The notes below the pieces were generated by a model. It did no database searches and had not been told where the DNA came from. It saw only the letters and a program-made list of their open reading frames with translations. From positions 1-37,370 of the forward strand of contig JAVHPJ010000159.1 of assembly GCA_036170535.1 (NCBI GenBank): DNA of 37,370 nucleotides, read 5' to 3'. Made by a program: the position numbers and the translations under genes. How positions within the stretch are numbered: the first letter of the stretch is position 1; every line of letters begins with the position of its first letter. Of this stretch, positions 24,184 to 32,867 are shown piece by piece. This DNA comes from SSF53 sp036170535. Lineage in GTDB: Bacteria > Spirochaetota > Leptospiria > Leptospirales > Leptonemataceae.

Positions 24184-26168
24184 TTAACGATCAAGTTTAA
24201 TTTTTCGGCGTAGGCGATCGTTTCGTAGATTTTGTCCGCATCGATGATGATCGTTGTGGGACTGATTTTCTGCAGCACGATCTTTTTGCCGCTGATCTGG
24301 CCCAGCAGGAGTTCCATATGGGTAGACTCCGGCGTTTGCAATACCACGCACTCGTCGGTGATTGTCACCAGCGGCAGACTGCGCGACCAATCTTCAATGG
24401 AAAAGAGCAGGTTCTGGCTCAACTCGCTGCGCGACGTGCGCGTCAGAAGGTCTACAAAGCTGTCTGATTTCGCTTTCAGGAGCAAGCCTTCCTGGAAGGA
24501 CTCGCGCGTGATTTGAAACGTGTAGACGTTGTCGAAAGTCTTGAGTTCCGCGAAGGTTTTGAGCGTGTTGATGCCCTGGATCGAGATCTTCTCCGGAATG
24601 GCGATCAGGCTCAAGTCCGGATTGATAATAACGCCGCCCTTCTCGTCTTCGCGTTCCAGCGGCTTGTTTTTGAGGTAAAACAGACCCAGCTCGGACAGCT
24701 CCGTCCAGCGGTCCGGATACTCGACGCGAATCAGACCCAGCAGCTGCATCCAGAACAGCGCGCTGATCAGTTCTTTGCGCAGGTCGGCCAGCTGTTGCTG
24801 GAAATTCTTAATCCGAAAGCCCTTCGCCAGCAGCAATTTTTCGCGGATCATCGCCGCCATGATGACAAAGTACACGACGCGTCCGCGTCGATGGATGTAG
24901 TTCACGCACTCTTCAAAATCTTCCGGCACGTAAAACGGCACGTACATCGACTCAAAGACGTCTTCGTAGCGCACGCGGCGACTGCGCGCCTGCGCAATTT
25001 CCTTGAGCGAGAGATCCATCAACTCGAAGGGATCTTTTTCCAGTATGGCGTCGTAATCATTGCGCAGAACCACGTCGTCGCGTTTCACGCGCACAATATC
25101 CAGCAGTCGCATCACCGGCAAAAGCAGCTCGATCTGATAAATCTGGCTTTTCTCGATAAACAGTCCGATGTCCGGCCGCAGCAGGCGATTTTCGGTTTCT
25201 TTGAGATCGATCTGTTTGATTTTTCCTGATTTGGCAAGATTCAGCCCCTTGCGGCTGATATAGACGATCATCTTCTTCAGATTGAGGAAGAAATCCAGAT
25301 CGTTGGCAGCGGTTTTTTCCTGGCGTTTGCGCGTGGCCTTTTTTTGCACCGGGAGTGCGGGAAACTCCACCAGATGCTGGAACACGTCCTGGGGCATCAC
25401 GAGGACGCGAATGAATTTTTCGTCGATATAGTACTCGTCGAGCAAAAGACCGAGCTCGTCCAATTTGCGCGTTATGGCTTCCCAGTTGCCCTTGCGAGTC
25501 TGGATGATCTCGCGCGCACGATTGATCTCCAGCATGCCGCCCTGCAGGAAGCATTCGATAAGCACGTCGCGCTCGATCTCGCTGAGCGACTCGATGATTG
25601 CGTCGAGATTCTCCTGGGTGGCGACTACAGCCGCGTGTTCGCCGGTAAAAGCGTCGCCTTTCGCCCCGAGAATCCTTTTCCAGTCCGGCGGCAGAGTCTT
25701 GCGGCCCTGGAGCGCTTTGCCCAGGAGCAGTCGGAACTTCTGACCTTTTTCGTTCGTGTCGTGGCGCACGAGCGCGCCGTTTTCCGGAAAAAAGTAGTAC
25801 TTATCGAGATTGTTGGTTAAACGCTCCCGGTTTTTGCGCTGATAAACCAGAAAGTAGCGTTTAAGGACGCCCAGCTCCATCTCGGCATTGACCGGCGGCA
25901 TGCCGATTTTGCGGGCGATTTCACCCAGGGTCAAAATCGCTGCGGGCTTGCTCTTGAGGATGGAGACGTAAATCGTCACCTGCGTGGCGGACAGCTTTTC
26001 AAGGACGCCCTTGAGGTAAAACTCGTCCTGCATCGCATCAATAATGTTCTTGATGACGGTTTTCTTTTCTTTCCCGATTTTGGTTATGTTCCAGAGCTGA
26101 GCGACGCGTTTTAACGCGAGCAAATCCAGCTTTTCGAGCTCAAGGTGTAGGACGTTCTCTTCAGCCAT
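24171..26168 (-). CDS. protein with helicase-associated (XPB/Ssl2 N-terminal-like) domain but no helicase motor
   Basis: 665 residues, cytosolic. The C-terminal part (about 515-625: IINPDLSLIAIPEKIS, FQITRESFQEGLLLKA, FSIEDWSRSLPLV) resembles the domain of Pfam type Helicase_C_3 that precedes XPB/Ssl2 helicases. No Walker A, DEAD/DEAH or other helicase motif is present. Residues about 10-45 look like a SAP-type helix pair (LKRVAQLWNITKIGKEKKTV); about 50-260 resemble winged-helix repeats. It may be a DNA-binding or transcription/repair-associated scaffold; this is inference. Its ATG at 26168-26166 overlaps the divergent lepB ATG, so each leader lies inside the other gene. Confidence 0.7.
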   Translation of the reverse strand: MAEENVLHLELEKLDLLALKRVAQLWNITKIGKEKKTVIKNIIDAMQDEFYLKGVLEKLSATQVTIYVSILKSKPAAILTLGEIARKIGMPPVNAEMELGVLKRYFLVYQRKNRERLTNNLDKYYFFPENGALVRHDTNEKGQKFRLLLGKALQGRKTLPPDWKRILGAKGDAFTGEHAAVVATQENLDAIIESLSEIERDVLIECFLQGGMLEINRAREIIQTRKGNWEAITRKLDELGLLLDEYYIDEKFIRVLVMPQDVFQHLVEFPALPVQKKATRKRQEKTAANDLDFFLNLKKMIVYISRKGLNLAKSGKIKQIDLKETENRLLRPDIGLFIEKSQIYQIELLLPVMRLLDIVRVKRDDVVLRNDYDAILEKDPFELMDLSLKEIAQARSRRVRYEDVFESMYVPFYVPEDFEECVNYIHRRGRVVYFVIMAAMIREKLLLAKGFRIKNFQQQLADLRKELISALFWMQLLGLIRVEYPDRWTELSELGLFYLKNKPLEREDEKGGVIINPDLSLIAIPEKISIQGINTLKTFAELKTFDNVYTFQITRESFQEGLLLKAKSDSFVDLLTRTSRSELSQNLLFSIEDWSRSLPLVTITDECVVLQTPESTHMELLLGQISGKKIVLQKISPTTIIIDADKIYETIAYAEKLNLIVKLIR

Positions 26169-27147
26169 GAAAAACGGGCGCGAGGGAGGAAAACTCTCGG
26201 GAAGTGCAGCCAGAGTCGACGATGAGTCGTACCCTGTAAAACCATTTTCATATTCACGGCGACTGCTTGCGGCGGTAGTTTTCGTCTACGCGGGCTGGTT
26301 CTTCAGCAACGCGCTCCTGAGCAGCCTTTTTCAGGAGGGCGAAACGCCGTCTCTGGCCGCTCTGGGTCCGGCAAGCGCGCTTTTCGCCCTGGGGCTCGCC
26401 TTTGGTCTCTTAAGCGCGGCGCCCGGGCTCTGGCGCCGCCTGGCGCGACGCTGGCCCGTGCTGGCCCCTGCCGCCCGCAGCAGCCTGCAGGGCCGCGGCC
26501 TGGGCGCGCTGGCGACGGGCTTTGCATTGGTGCTCGGCGCCTCGCACATGAAGCTCTGCCTCGTGGAACGCGTCCAGGTCGAAGGCGCGAGCATGTATCC
26601 GAGTCTCGAGAGCGGTCAAATTCTCTGGATCGAAAAAATTTCGAACGGAATCGATCTGCCGCCCCTCTACTATCCATTTGGACCGATTACGCCGACGGGC
26701 AAAGCGCCGTTGTTTGGCCGGCAGCAGTACCGCCGGGGCGACATCGTCGTCTTCCGCTATCCTGGCATGAACCCTGAAAACGGAGACTTCTTCATCAAAC
26801 GCATTATTGCCCTGCCGGGCGATCGCTACGCGATACGCGACGGCCGCGTGTACGTAAATGGGGAACGCCTTGCCGAAGATTATCTGAGTCCCGACGTTTC
26901 CACCGGGCCGGGCCCGCAGAGCTTTCAACCGCCAATTCAGCGACTGCCGCTCGAACTCAACTTGTTGAATCCCGCCGTGAAACACTCCGCCCTGTTCGGA
27001 GCTCCGAGCGAGGGAGTGGTGCCGCGCAATACGGTATTTGCGTTAGGCGACAATCGCGAGCATTCGCGCGATAGTCGCAGCATCGGTTTTGTCCCCAGCT
27101 TTTATATCAGCGGCGTCGCTCTAGCAGCGTCGCGCAGCAATCAGTAG
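26167..27147 (+). CDS. lepB: signal peptidase I
   Basis: 326 residues. It cleaves signal peptides of exported proteins at the outer face of the inner membrane. Three hydrophobic segments (about 33-55, 62-86, 111-131) precede the catalytic Ser in GASMYP (S142). The general base Lys is K211 in FIKRIIALPGD, and GDNREHSRDSR (294-304) is the conserved box E. The ATG at 26167 has no SD and shares two bases with the start of the divergent gene. No other in-frame start precedes the first membrane segment. The enzyme would process non-lipidated exported proteins such as those at 35037 and 35614. Confidence 0.93.
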   Translation: MKNGREGGKLSGSAARVDDESYPVKPFSYSRRLLAAVVFVYAGWFFSNALLSSLFQEGETPSLAALGPASALFALGLAFGLLSAAPGLWRRLARRWPVLAPAARSSLQGRGLGALATGFALVLGASHMKLCLVERVQVEGASMYPSLESGQILWIEKISNGIDLPPLYYPFGPITPTGKAPLFGRQQYRRGDIVVFRYPGMNPENGDFFIKRIIALPGDRYAIRDGRVYVNGERLAEDYLSPDVSTGPGPQSFQPPIQRLPLELNLLNPAVKHSALFGAPSEGVVPRNTVFALGDNREHSRDSRSIGFVPSFYISGVALAASRSNQ

Positions 27148-27170
27148 TTGGAACGGCGGTCGCTCGTCGT

Positions 27171-27175
27171 GGAGG
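27171..27175 (+). promoter_or_regulatory. ribosome binding site GGAGG that decides the lipoprotein start
   Basis: GGAGG lies 8 nt before GTG 27184. It supports that codon over the TTG at 27148, which directly follows the lepB stop. Confidence 0.65.
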
Positions 27176-27183
27176 TCTGCAAA

Positions 27184-28689
27184 GTGTATCAAATTATCCG
27201 TACCGTCGCCATGGTGGCCGTCTCCGCCGCTGCCGCCAGCGCCGCCCTGGCCGGCTGCCGGGAGCACACGGCCGATTGTAATCGTCTGGATGCTGGCTGC
27301 GAGGGGCTGTTGTACGCCGGCCTTTTTCCCGCCTGCATCGCAGGCCAGTATCAGACCTTTCTGGGTTCCACCGCCCAACCGGACCTGCTGCGCGGCCTTG
27401 AGTCGGTAAGCGACGGGACGCTCATGCTCTTAAACACCGACGGTCCCTTTGGGGGCGACCGTGTTCGGCGACCCTACTCGGGCGACAAAGATATCGCGGT
27501 GGTGAAAGTTGGCTTTCAGGGCAATCTGGAATGGGTCAGCTTTCTGGGCTCGGCGCTTGCCGACAGCAGCGACTCTTCGCCCATCGCCGCTGTGGAACTG
27601 CCCGCCGGCTACTTGATCGCGCTGGCAACTTCGGACAACTGGGGCGCGCCCCTGGTTTCGCATGGCGGCGGCGGATCTCTGCAGATCTCGCTCGCGTTAA
27701 TATCACGCTCGGGCGATTTGATCTGGAATACATTTGTTCCCCAGGCCTCGGCGTCGATCGGGCGCATGGTGCGCCTGTTTCCGAAAAACGGCGGCGGCGC
27801 CATCGGCATTGCGACCGTCGACAGCGCGCTGCTTTCGAATGCGGGCGAAGCCGAAAACTCCGTTTTTGGAAACGTGGATCTGGCTGTGATTGAATTTAAC
27901 TCGGCCGGCGAGGCGATCCGCCATCGGTACATCGGCGGGCCCGGCGCCGAAAGCGTTCTGCTTGGAGCGGCGGCGCGCCTCCTTGACGGGGGCTACGTCG
28001 CGCTGGCCGTCGCCCAGGGCGCCATGGATCCCGCATTCTCGAATGAACTGAGCGTGTTCGACGGCAACGACGACCCGCTGGTCGTCTGGCTCGACTCCGA
28101 CGGTCGCTACCGCGCTCACGGCTTTTACGGCTCAATTGGAGAAGATTTTGTCTTCGGCGGCGCCGATTCGTCGCAGGGGTTTTTAATCGGCGGTTCAAGC
28201 AAGGGCCAATACCCGGCCGCTCTGAATCCGCATTCCAACGTGAATGGCACGAACGACGACGGCTTTGCGGCGTTAATATCCCGGCAGACCGGCGAGTTGG
28301 CGTGGCTGCGCTATCTCGGCACCGCAGCCAACGAAACAAAGGAAGGGATCATCTCGGCCGCTGTCGCCCAAAATGGAAACATGGTCTTTTTCGGATCGTC
28401 GAGCGAGTTCGGAACGCCGCGCCGCACTGGCGGCGGCGGAGTAAATGATTTTCTGGCTGCGCAGCTCTCACCGGCGGGCGCCGTCGTCAGCCTCGATTTT
28501 TTTGGCGGCTCCGGCGAAGACCAGGGCATCTCCATAGTGCGCAATTGCGAGGGCGGTCTCATTTACGGCGGCGCCAGCGAGGCGCCATTTGGCGCGCGTT
28601 CCCGGGCCGCACACAACAACGACGGTTTTTTTGACGGCGTCCTCGTAAAGTCTTCCAGCGACCTGTCCCTCTCGCCGCTGCTGGACTGA
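27184..28689 (+). CDS. beta-propeller-repeat (SBBP-like) lipoprotein
   Basis: 501 residues from GTG 27184. The signal peptide ends AALAGC (Cys25). The mature protein has about seven similar blocks in which a strand like DIAVVKVGFQGNLEWVSFLG or GFAALISRQTGELAWLRYLG is followed by a Gly-rich loop (GGSGEDQG, GGPGAESV). This is the pattern of seven-bladed beta-propeller repeat lipoproteins, which are common in Leptospira. It is probably exposed on the surface or in the periplasm, with a binding role. It follows lepB by 36 nt and may be cotranscribed. No ligand can be inferred. Confidence 0.82.
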   Translation: MYQIIRTVAMVAVSAAAASAALAGCREHTADCNRLDAGCEGLLYAGLFPACIAGQYQTFLGSTAQPDLLRGLESVSDGTLMLLNTDGPFGGDRVRRPYSGDKDIAVVKVGFQGNLEWVSFLGSALADSSDSSPIAAVELPAGYLIALATSDNWGAPLVSHGGGGSLQISLALISRSGDLIWNTFVPQASASIGRMVRLFPKNGGGAIGIATVDSALLSNAGEAENSVFGNVDLAVIEFNSAGEAIRHRYIGGPGAESVLLGAAARLLDGGYVALAVAQGAMDPAFSNELSVFDGNDDPLVVWLDSDGRYRAHGFYGSIGEDFVFGGADSSQGFLIGGSSKGQYPAALNPHSNVNGTNDDGFAALISRQTGELAWLRYLGTAANETKEGIISAAVAQNGNMVFFGSSSEFGTPRRTGGGGVNDFLAAQLSPAGAVVSLDFFGGSGEDQGISIVRNCEGGLIYGGASEAPFGARSRAAHNNDGFFDGVLVKSSSDLSLSPLLD

Positions 28690-28735
28690 TTTTTCCGCTT
28701 GTACGCGGCGCCTGCGGGCGCCGAATTGAGCCGTC

Positions 28736-30577
28736 ATGGATCGCGCGCGCCTGCGACTGCGCATAGTCGCCGTTCTTTTTTCGATCGGCTTCGTGATCAT
28801 CCTGGGGCGCGCTCTATTCCTCGCCTTTGGGCGCGGCGCAGGTCCCGCCGCAGAGGGTCGCGATATATTGCGGGGCGCCATTCAGGACCGCCGCGGCTTC
28901 ACCCTGGCAATTACGGAAGAAGCCAGTTCGATCGGGCTTTCGCCACCGGAGATTCAGGACGTCGAGTTCACGGCTGAAAACCTCGCGCGCCGACTTGAAA
29001 TGCCGGTGGAGGAAATCCTTCAACGCCTCTATGTAAATCAGAATCGTCGCTATTTCCTCCTGAAACGTCAGGTGGATAATCTGACCGCCGACCAGATTAT
29101 GGAACTGCGTTTGCCTGGCGTGCATCGCGAACGGGAATATCGGCGCGCCTATCCGGGCGGCAGCCTGGCGTCAAATCTGTTGGGCTTTGTGGGACGCGAC
29201 CAGGCGCACGCCCTCGCCGGCCTTGAACGCGACTATAACGAAACTTTAGTGTCGGGGGACCCGGCGATCGACCCCGCCGGTCCGACCCTGCGCCTCACGA
29301 TTGATGCGCTTGTGCAACATCGCCTGGAGCAAGAACTCGCTGCGGCTTTTGAGGCCTCCAACAGCAAACGCGCCGCCGGCATGTTCATGGACGTGGAAAC
29401 CGGCGCCATCATTGCGATGGCCAGTCTGCCCAATTTCGATCCCAATTTTTACTACCGCAGTAATGCGTTTCAGCGCGGCAACTGGAACATCCGGCTGAAC
29501 TACGAACCCGGATCGACCATGAAAGTCTTCATGGCGGCGATTCTTCTGAACGAAAACGCGGTGCGACCCAATGAACGCTTTTTGTGCGAAGGCGAACTGC
29601 ACTTTCACAATTCGGTGGTCGCCTGTCGCAGTCGCGGACGCGTAGTCGCCCATGGCGCACTGACGCTGCGCGAAATCATTCAGAATTCATGCAACGTTGG
29701 CATTATTAAGGCGATGCAACGCATCCCGCGCAGTCGCCTCTACCATTATATGAACGAAATGGACTTTGGCATTAAAACCGAAGTGCTCCCGCCCGGTTCC
29801 GGAGAAACAGAAGGTTATTTTCCGGAAGAAAAGAACTGGGTGCCGTCCACGACCTACTATATGCCGATCGGTCAAGGATTCAGTATCACGCCGATTCAGC
29901 TGCTGCGCGCCGGCGCCTCGCTTGCAAACGGCGGGCGTTTGCTGCGGCCGCTGCTGGTTTCGCGCATCGTGGCGCCGGATGGTCGCGTGTTGGAGCGGCC
30001 CGAGCCGGACTCGCGCGCCAATCCGTTTCGCGCCGATGTGAATCGCGCGGTTGCGGAAATGATGCGGCTGGTGGTCACCCAGGGGACGGGCCGTGCGGCA
30101 AACTCGCGGTCGGTCGCCATCGCCGGCAAAACCGGCACCGGCGAAAAATCAAGCGCAACCGGATACCTCGATAAGTACGTGGCGTCGTTTCTTGGTTTCT
30201 TTCCGGCGGATAAGCCGCGCTTCGCCGGTTTGATTCTGTTTGATGAACCGGACGGCACGGAAAGCGGCGGTTCGCTGGCCGCGCCAGTATTCGCCCGCGT
30301 GGCGGAATCGGCGCTGGAGGATTTTACTGCTGATAGCGACGCCCAGGCGGCGGAGCGCCTGACGCCTTTGCCGGAACACCCGCCGCGCATCAATTCCGCA
30401 GTGATGTACGATCTGCGCGGCCTGGCAGCGCGCGATGCGCTTACAATCGTCGCCGGCTATTATCAGTTGCCCGTGGAAATTCGGGGCGGCGGTTATGTTA
30501 CCGGCCAGACTCCGGCGCCGGGTACGCGCATGGCCGGCGTGCGGCGCATCACGCTGTATCTCGACGATCTGCGGTAA
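28736..30577 (+). CDS. ftsI: class B penicillin-binding protein with PASTA domain (FtsI/SpoVD type)
   Basis: 613 residues. It is a septal-type peptidoglycan transpeptidase anchored by one N-terminal membrane segment (about 9-31). A dimerisation domain (about 40-180) precedes the transpeptidase with the SxxK motif S260-TMK, SxN at S318-CN and KTGT at 465-468. The last 65 residues (YDLRGLAARDALTIVAG, GYVTGQTPAPGTRM) form one PASTA domain, which argues for FtsI/Pbp2X rather than the elongation protein MrdA. It lies outside any division-wall cluster, so the exact paralogue is uncertain. It ends one base before the convergent corA stop. Confidence 0.88.
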   Translation: MDRARLRLRIVAVLFSIGFVIILGRALFLAFGRGAGPAAEGRDILRGAIQDRRGFTLAITEEASSIGLSPPEIQDVEFTAENLARRLEMPVEEILQRLYVNQNRRYFLLKRQVDNLTADQIMELRLPGVHREREYRRAYPGGSLASNLLGFVGRDQAHALAGLERDYNETLVSGDPAIDPAGPTLRLTIDALVQHRLEQELAAAFEASNSKRAAGMFMDVETGAIIAMASLPNFDPNFYYRSNAFQRGNWNIRLNYEPGSTMKVFMAAILLNENAVRPNERFLCEGELHFHNSVVACRSRGRVVAHGALTLREIIQNSCNVGIIKAMQRIPRSRLYHYMNEMDFGIKTEVLPPGSGETEGYFPEEKNWVPSTTYYMPIGQGFSITPIQLLRAGASLANGGRLLRPLLVSRIVAPDGRVLERPEPDSRANPFRADVNRAVAEMMRLVVTQGTGRAANSRSVAIAGKTGTGEKSSATGYLDKYVASFLGFFPADKPRFAGLILFDEPDGTESGGSLAAPVFARVAESALEDFTADSDAQAAERLTPLPEHPPRINSAVMYDLRGLAARDALTIVAGYYQLPVEIRGGGYVTGQTPAPGTRMAGVRRITLYLDDLR

Positions 30578-30578
30578 C

Positions 30579-31646
30579 TCAGAGCCAGCGTCGGGATTTG
30601 CTGTAAAACCACATGCCCAGCCCGATCGCCGCCATGCTCGCAAGCGTGGCGGGATAAGCCCACGGATACTGCAACTCCGGCATGTGTTTAAAATTCATGC
30701 CATAGACGCCCGCAATAAAGGTAAGCGGCATAAAGATCGTCGAAATCACCGTCAGCACGCGCATGATTTCATTTGTTTTGTGGCTCAGGGAAGACAGATA
30801 CAAATCTTGTAGAGACGTCGCCATATCGCGATAAGATTCCACTGTCTCCAGGGAATGCACCACATGATCTTGAACGTCGCGCATGTAGGGCGCGAGGGAA
30901 TCACGAATCAGGGGCGTAAGTCCGCGCTGCAGCTGCGCCACCAATTCGCGTAAGGGCCAGATCCACTTGCGCATGTACATCATCGTTTTTTTGAGGTGGT
31001 TCAGCCGGCGCAGGTGTTCGGGTCGCGGCGACTCGCTGAGTTCATCTTCCAACGCATCCATCGTTTCGCCAATGCGTTCGAGCGCGTCGAAATAACGATC
31101 CACCACGGTATCCAGCACCAGATACGCGACTATGTCCGGAGTAATGCGCCGAAACTTCGGGCTGCACGCCTGTAATTTTCCGCGCGTGAGTTCGAAAAGA
31201 TCATCGTCGGCGTTTTCCTGAAAGGTGACGACGTAATTTTCGCCAAGCAAGATGGCGATTTGCTCATGGTTGACCATGTCCGTCGCCGCATCGAAGCGCA
31301 ACAGCTTCACGACAATAAAGAGATACGACTCATAGTCGTCGACTTTTACGCGTTGCTCGGTATTGAGTATATCCTCGAGCGTAAGCGGATGCACGTCGAA
31401 GCGTGATCCCAGGCGACGTACGATTTCCGGAGAATGGACGCCATCCATATCGATCCAGCGCATTTCACCCGTCGGCAGAGGACCCAAAGCGGCATCCACG
31501 CCTTCGCAGGGGAACTCCTGCAGCGCTCCCTGGCGGGATTCCAGCATGCGCACAACTACGGCGCCCGAGGGGGTCTCACCGACGTGCACCAGGCTTTCCG
31601 GCGGTAAGCCTGACTTCTTGATCCGACGGTGCACCACGCGTTTCAT
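30579..31646 (-). CDS. corA: CorA-family magnesium/cobalt transporter
   Basis: 355 residues, the usual CorA length. It is a pentameric inner-membrane Mg2+ channel. A large cytosolic N-terminal domain leads to the long pore helix; two C-terminal membrane segments carry the selectivity motif GMN (316-318) in YGMNFKHMPEL. The C-terminus ends in SKSRRWL, the basic tail typical of CorA. It follows prfB by 35 nt on the same strand and is probably cotranscribed. The stop is one base from the PBP stop. Confidence 0.94.
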   Translation of the reverse strand: MKRVVHRRIKKSGLPPESLVHVGETPSGAVVVRMLESRQGALQEFPCEGVDAALGPLPTGEMRWIDMDGVHSPEIVRRLGSRFDVHPLTLEDILNTEQRVKVDDYESYLFIVVKLLRFDAATDMVNHEQIAILLGENYVVTFQENADDDLFELTRGKLQACSPKFRRITPDIVAYLVLDTVVDRYFDALERIGETMDALEDELSESPRPEHLRRLNHLKKTMMYMRKWIWPLRELVAQLQRGLTPLIRDSLAPYMRDVQDHVVHSLETVESYRDMATSLQDLYLSSLSHKTNEIMRVLTVISTIFMPLTFIAGVYGMNFKHMPELQYPWAYPATLASMAAIGLGMWFYSKSRRWL

Positions 31647-31681
31647 AATGAGGGACCGCCTGATCGACGTTCTGAGATGCC

Positions 31682-32833
31682 TTACTCTTCCACCCGATCC
31701 GCAGCGGCGTTAATGTTGAGCGAGCTTTTCAGGTACGCGGAAACAAAAGGATCGAGTTCGCCGTTCATGACGCCTTCGACGTCGGAGGTTTCGTGTTGCG
31801 TGCGCAGGTCTTTCACCATTTTGTACGGGTGAAAAACGTAACTGCGTATCTGGTTGCCCCAGGAGACGTCTTTCTTTTCGCCGGACCGATTCTCGATGTT
31901 CTGTTGCAGCTTCTCTTTTTCAAGCTCGTAGAGCCGCGCTTTTAGCATCTTCATCGCAGTGCTGCGGTTTTTGTGCTGGGAACGTTCATTCTGGCACTGG
32001 ACCACAATACCCGTCGGAATGTGCGTGATGCGAATCGCCGAATCGGTTTTGTTCACGTGCTGACCGCCGGCGCCGCTGGCGCGATAAGTATCCACCCGCA
32101 GATCCTTTTCTTCGACGTCAATATCAATGTCTCCCTCGATGTCCGGCACCACATGCACGGCGGCGAACGACGTGTGACGTCGTTTAGCCGAATCGAAGGG
32201 CGAGATGCGCACCAGACGGTGGACGCCGTTCTCTGACTTCAGATAGCCGAAAGCTTGCGGGCCGCGCACCATCAGCGTGGCGGCCTTAATGCCGGCCTCT
32301 TCGCCGTCCTGGAGATCCAGAGTCTCCAGACGATACCCGCGCTTTTCAAACCAGCGCGTGTACATGCGCAAGAGCATCTGGGCCCAGTCCTGGCTTTCCG
32401 TACCGCCGGCGCCGGCGCTGATTGTTACAATGGCGTCGCGGCCGTCATCCTCGCCGTTCAGCGCCTCGGCCAACAACAGTTCCTCAAAGCGTTCTTCAAG
32501 CTTGGCAAAGTCGGCGGCCAACGAGTCAATCGCGCCGCGCACGTCGCTCTGGAATTCTTCGATGGTGAGTTCGACCAGATCCGGGAAGTCGCGCAATTCC
32601 TGGTCGAGGCTTTTCCAGGGCAAGACCTTGCGTTCCAGTTCCGACTTCTTTACGGAAATCTCCTTCGCCTTTTCCGGATCGTCCCAGAAGTTGGGGCGCT
32701 GCATATCCATTTCGAGATCGGCGATTTCCGCGATCTGCGCTTCGATCGAGCGGCTTTGCCAGCGGCTCCGGAAATCCTGGCTGAGCTCGGCGACCGCCTT
32801 CAGGATCTCGGTTTTGTTTTTGTAGTCCGCCAC
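31682..32833 (-). CDS. prfB: peptide chain release factor 2, without frameshift site
   Basis: 383 residues. RF2 releases nascent protein at UGA and UAA. SPF (211-213) is the codon-recognition tripeptide of RF2 and GGQ (256-258) is the catalytic loop. One open frame covers the whole protein. The region that carries the in-frame UGA in E. coli here encodes uninterrupted FRSRWQSRSIEAQ, so the autoregulatory +1 frameshift is missing. prfB is followed by corA. Confidence 0.95.
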   Translation of the reverse strand: MADYKNKTEILKAVAELSQDFRSRWQSRSIEAQIAEIADLEMDMQRPNFWDDPEKAKEISVKKSELERKVLPWKSLDQELRDFPDLVELTIEEFQSDVRGAIDSLAADFAKLEERFEELLLAEALNGEDDGRDAIVTISAGAGGTESQDWAQMLLRMYTRWFEKRGYRLETLDLQDGEEAGIKAATLMVRGPQAFGYLKSENGVHRLVRISPFDSAKRRHTSFAAVHVVPDIEGDIDIDVEEKDLRVDTYRASGAGGQHVNKTDSAIRITHIPTGIVVQCQNERSQHKNRSTAMKMLKARLYELEKEKLQQNIENRSGEKKDVSWGNQIRSYVFHPYKMVKDLRTQHETSDVEGVMNGELDPFVSAYLKSSLNINAAADRVEE

Positions 32834-32867
32834 GCGGCCAGATTAGCACGGCCGGGGGCGCAGGAAA

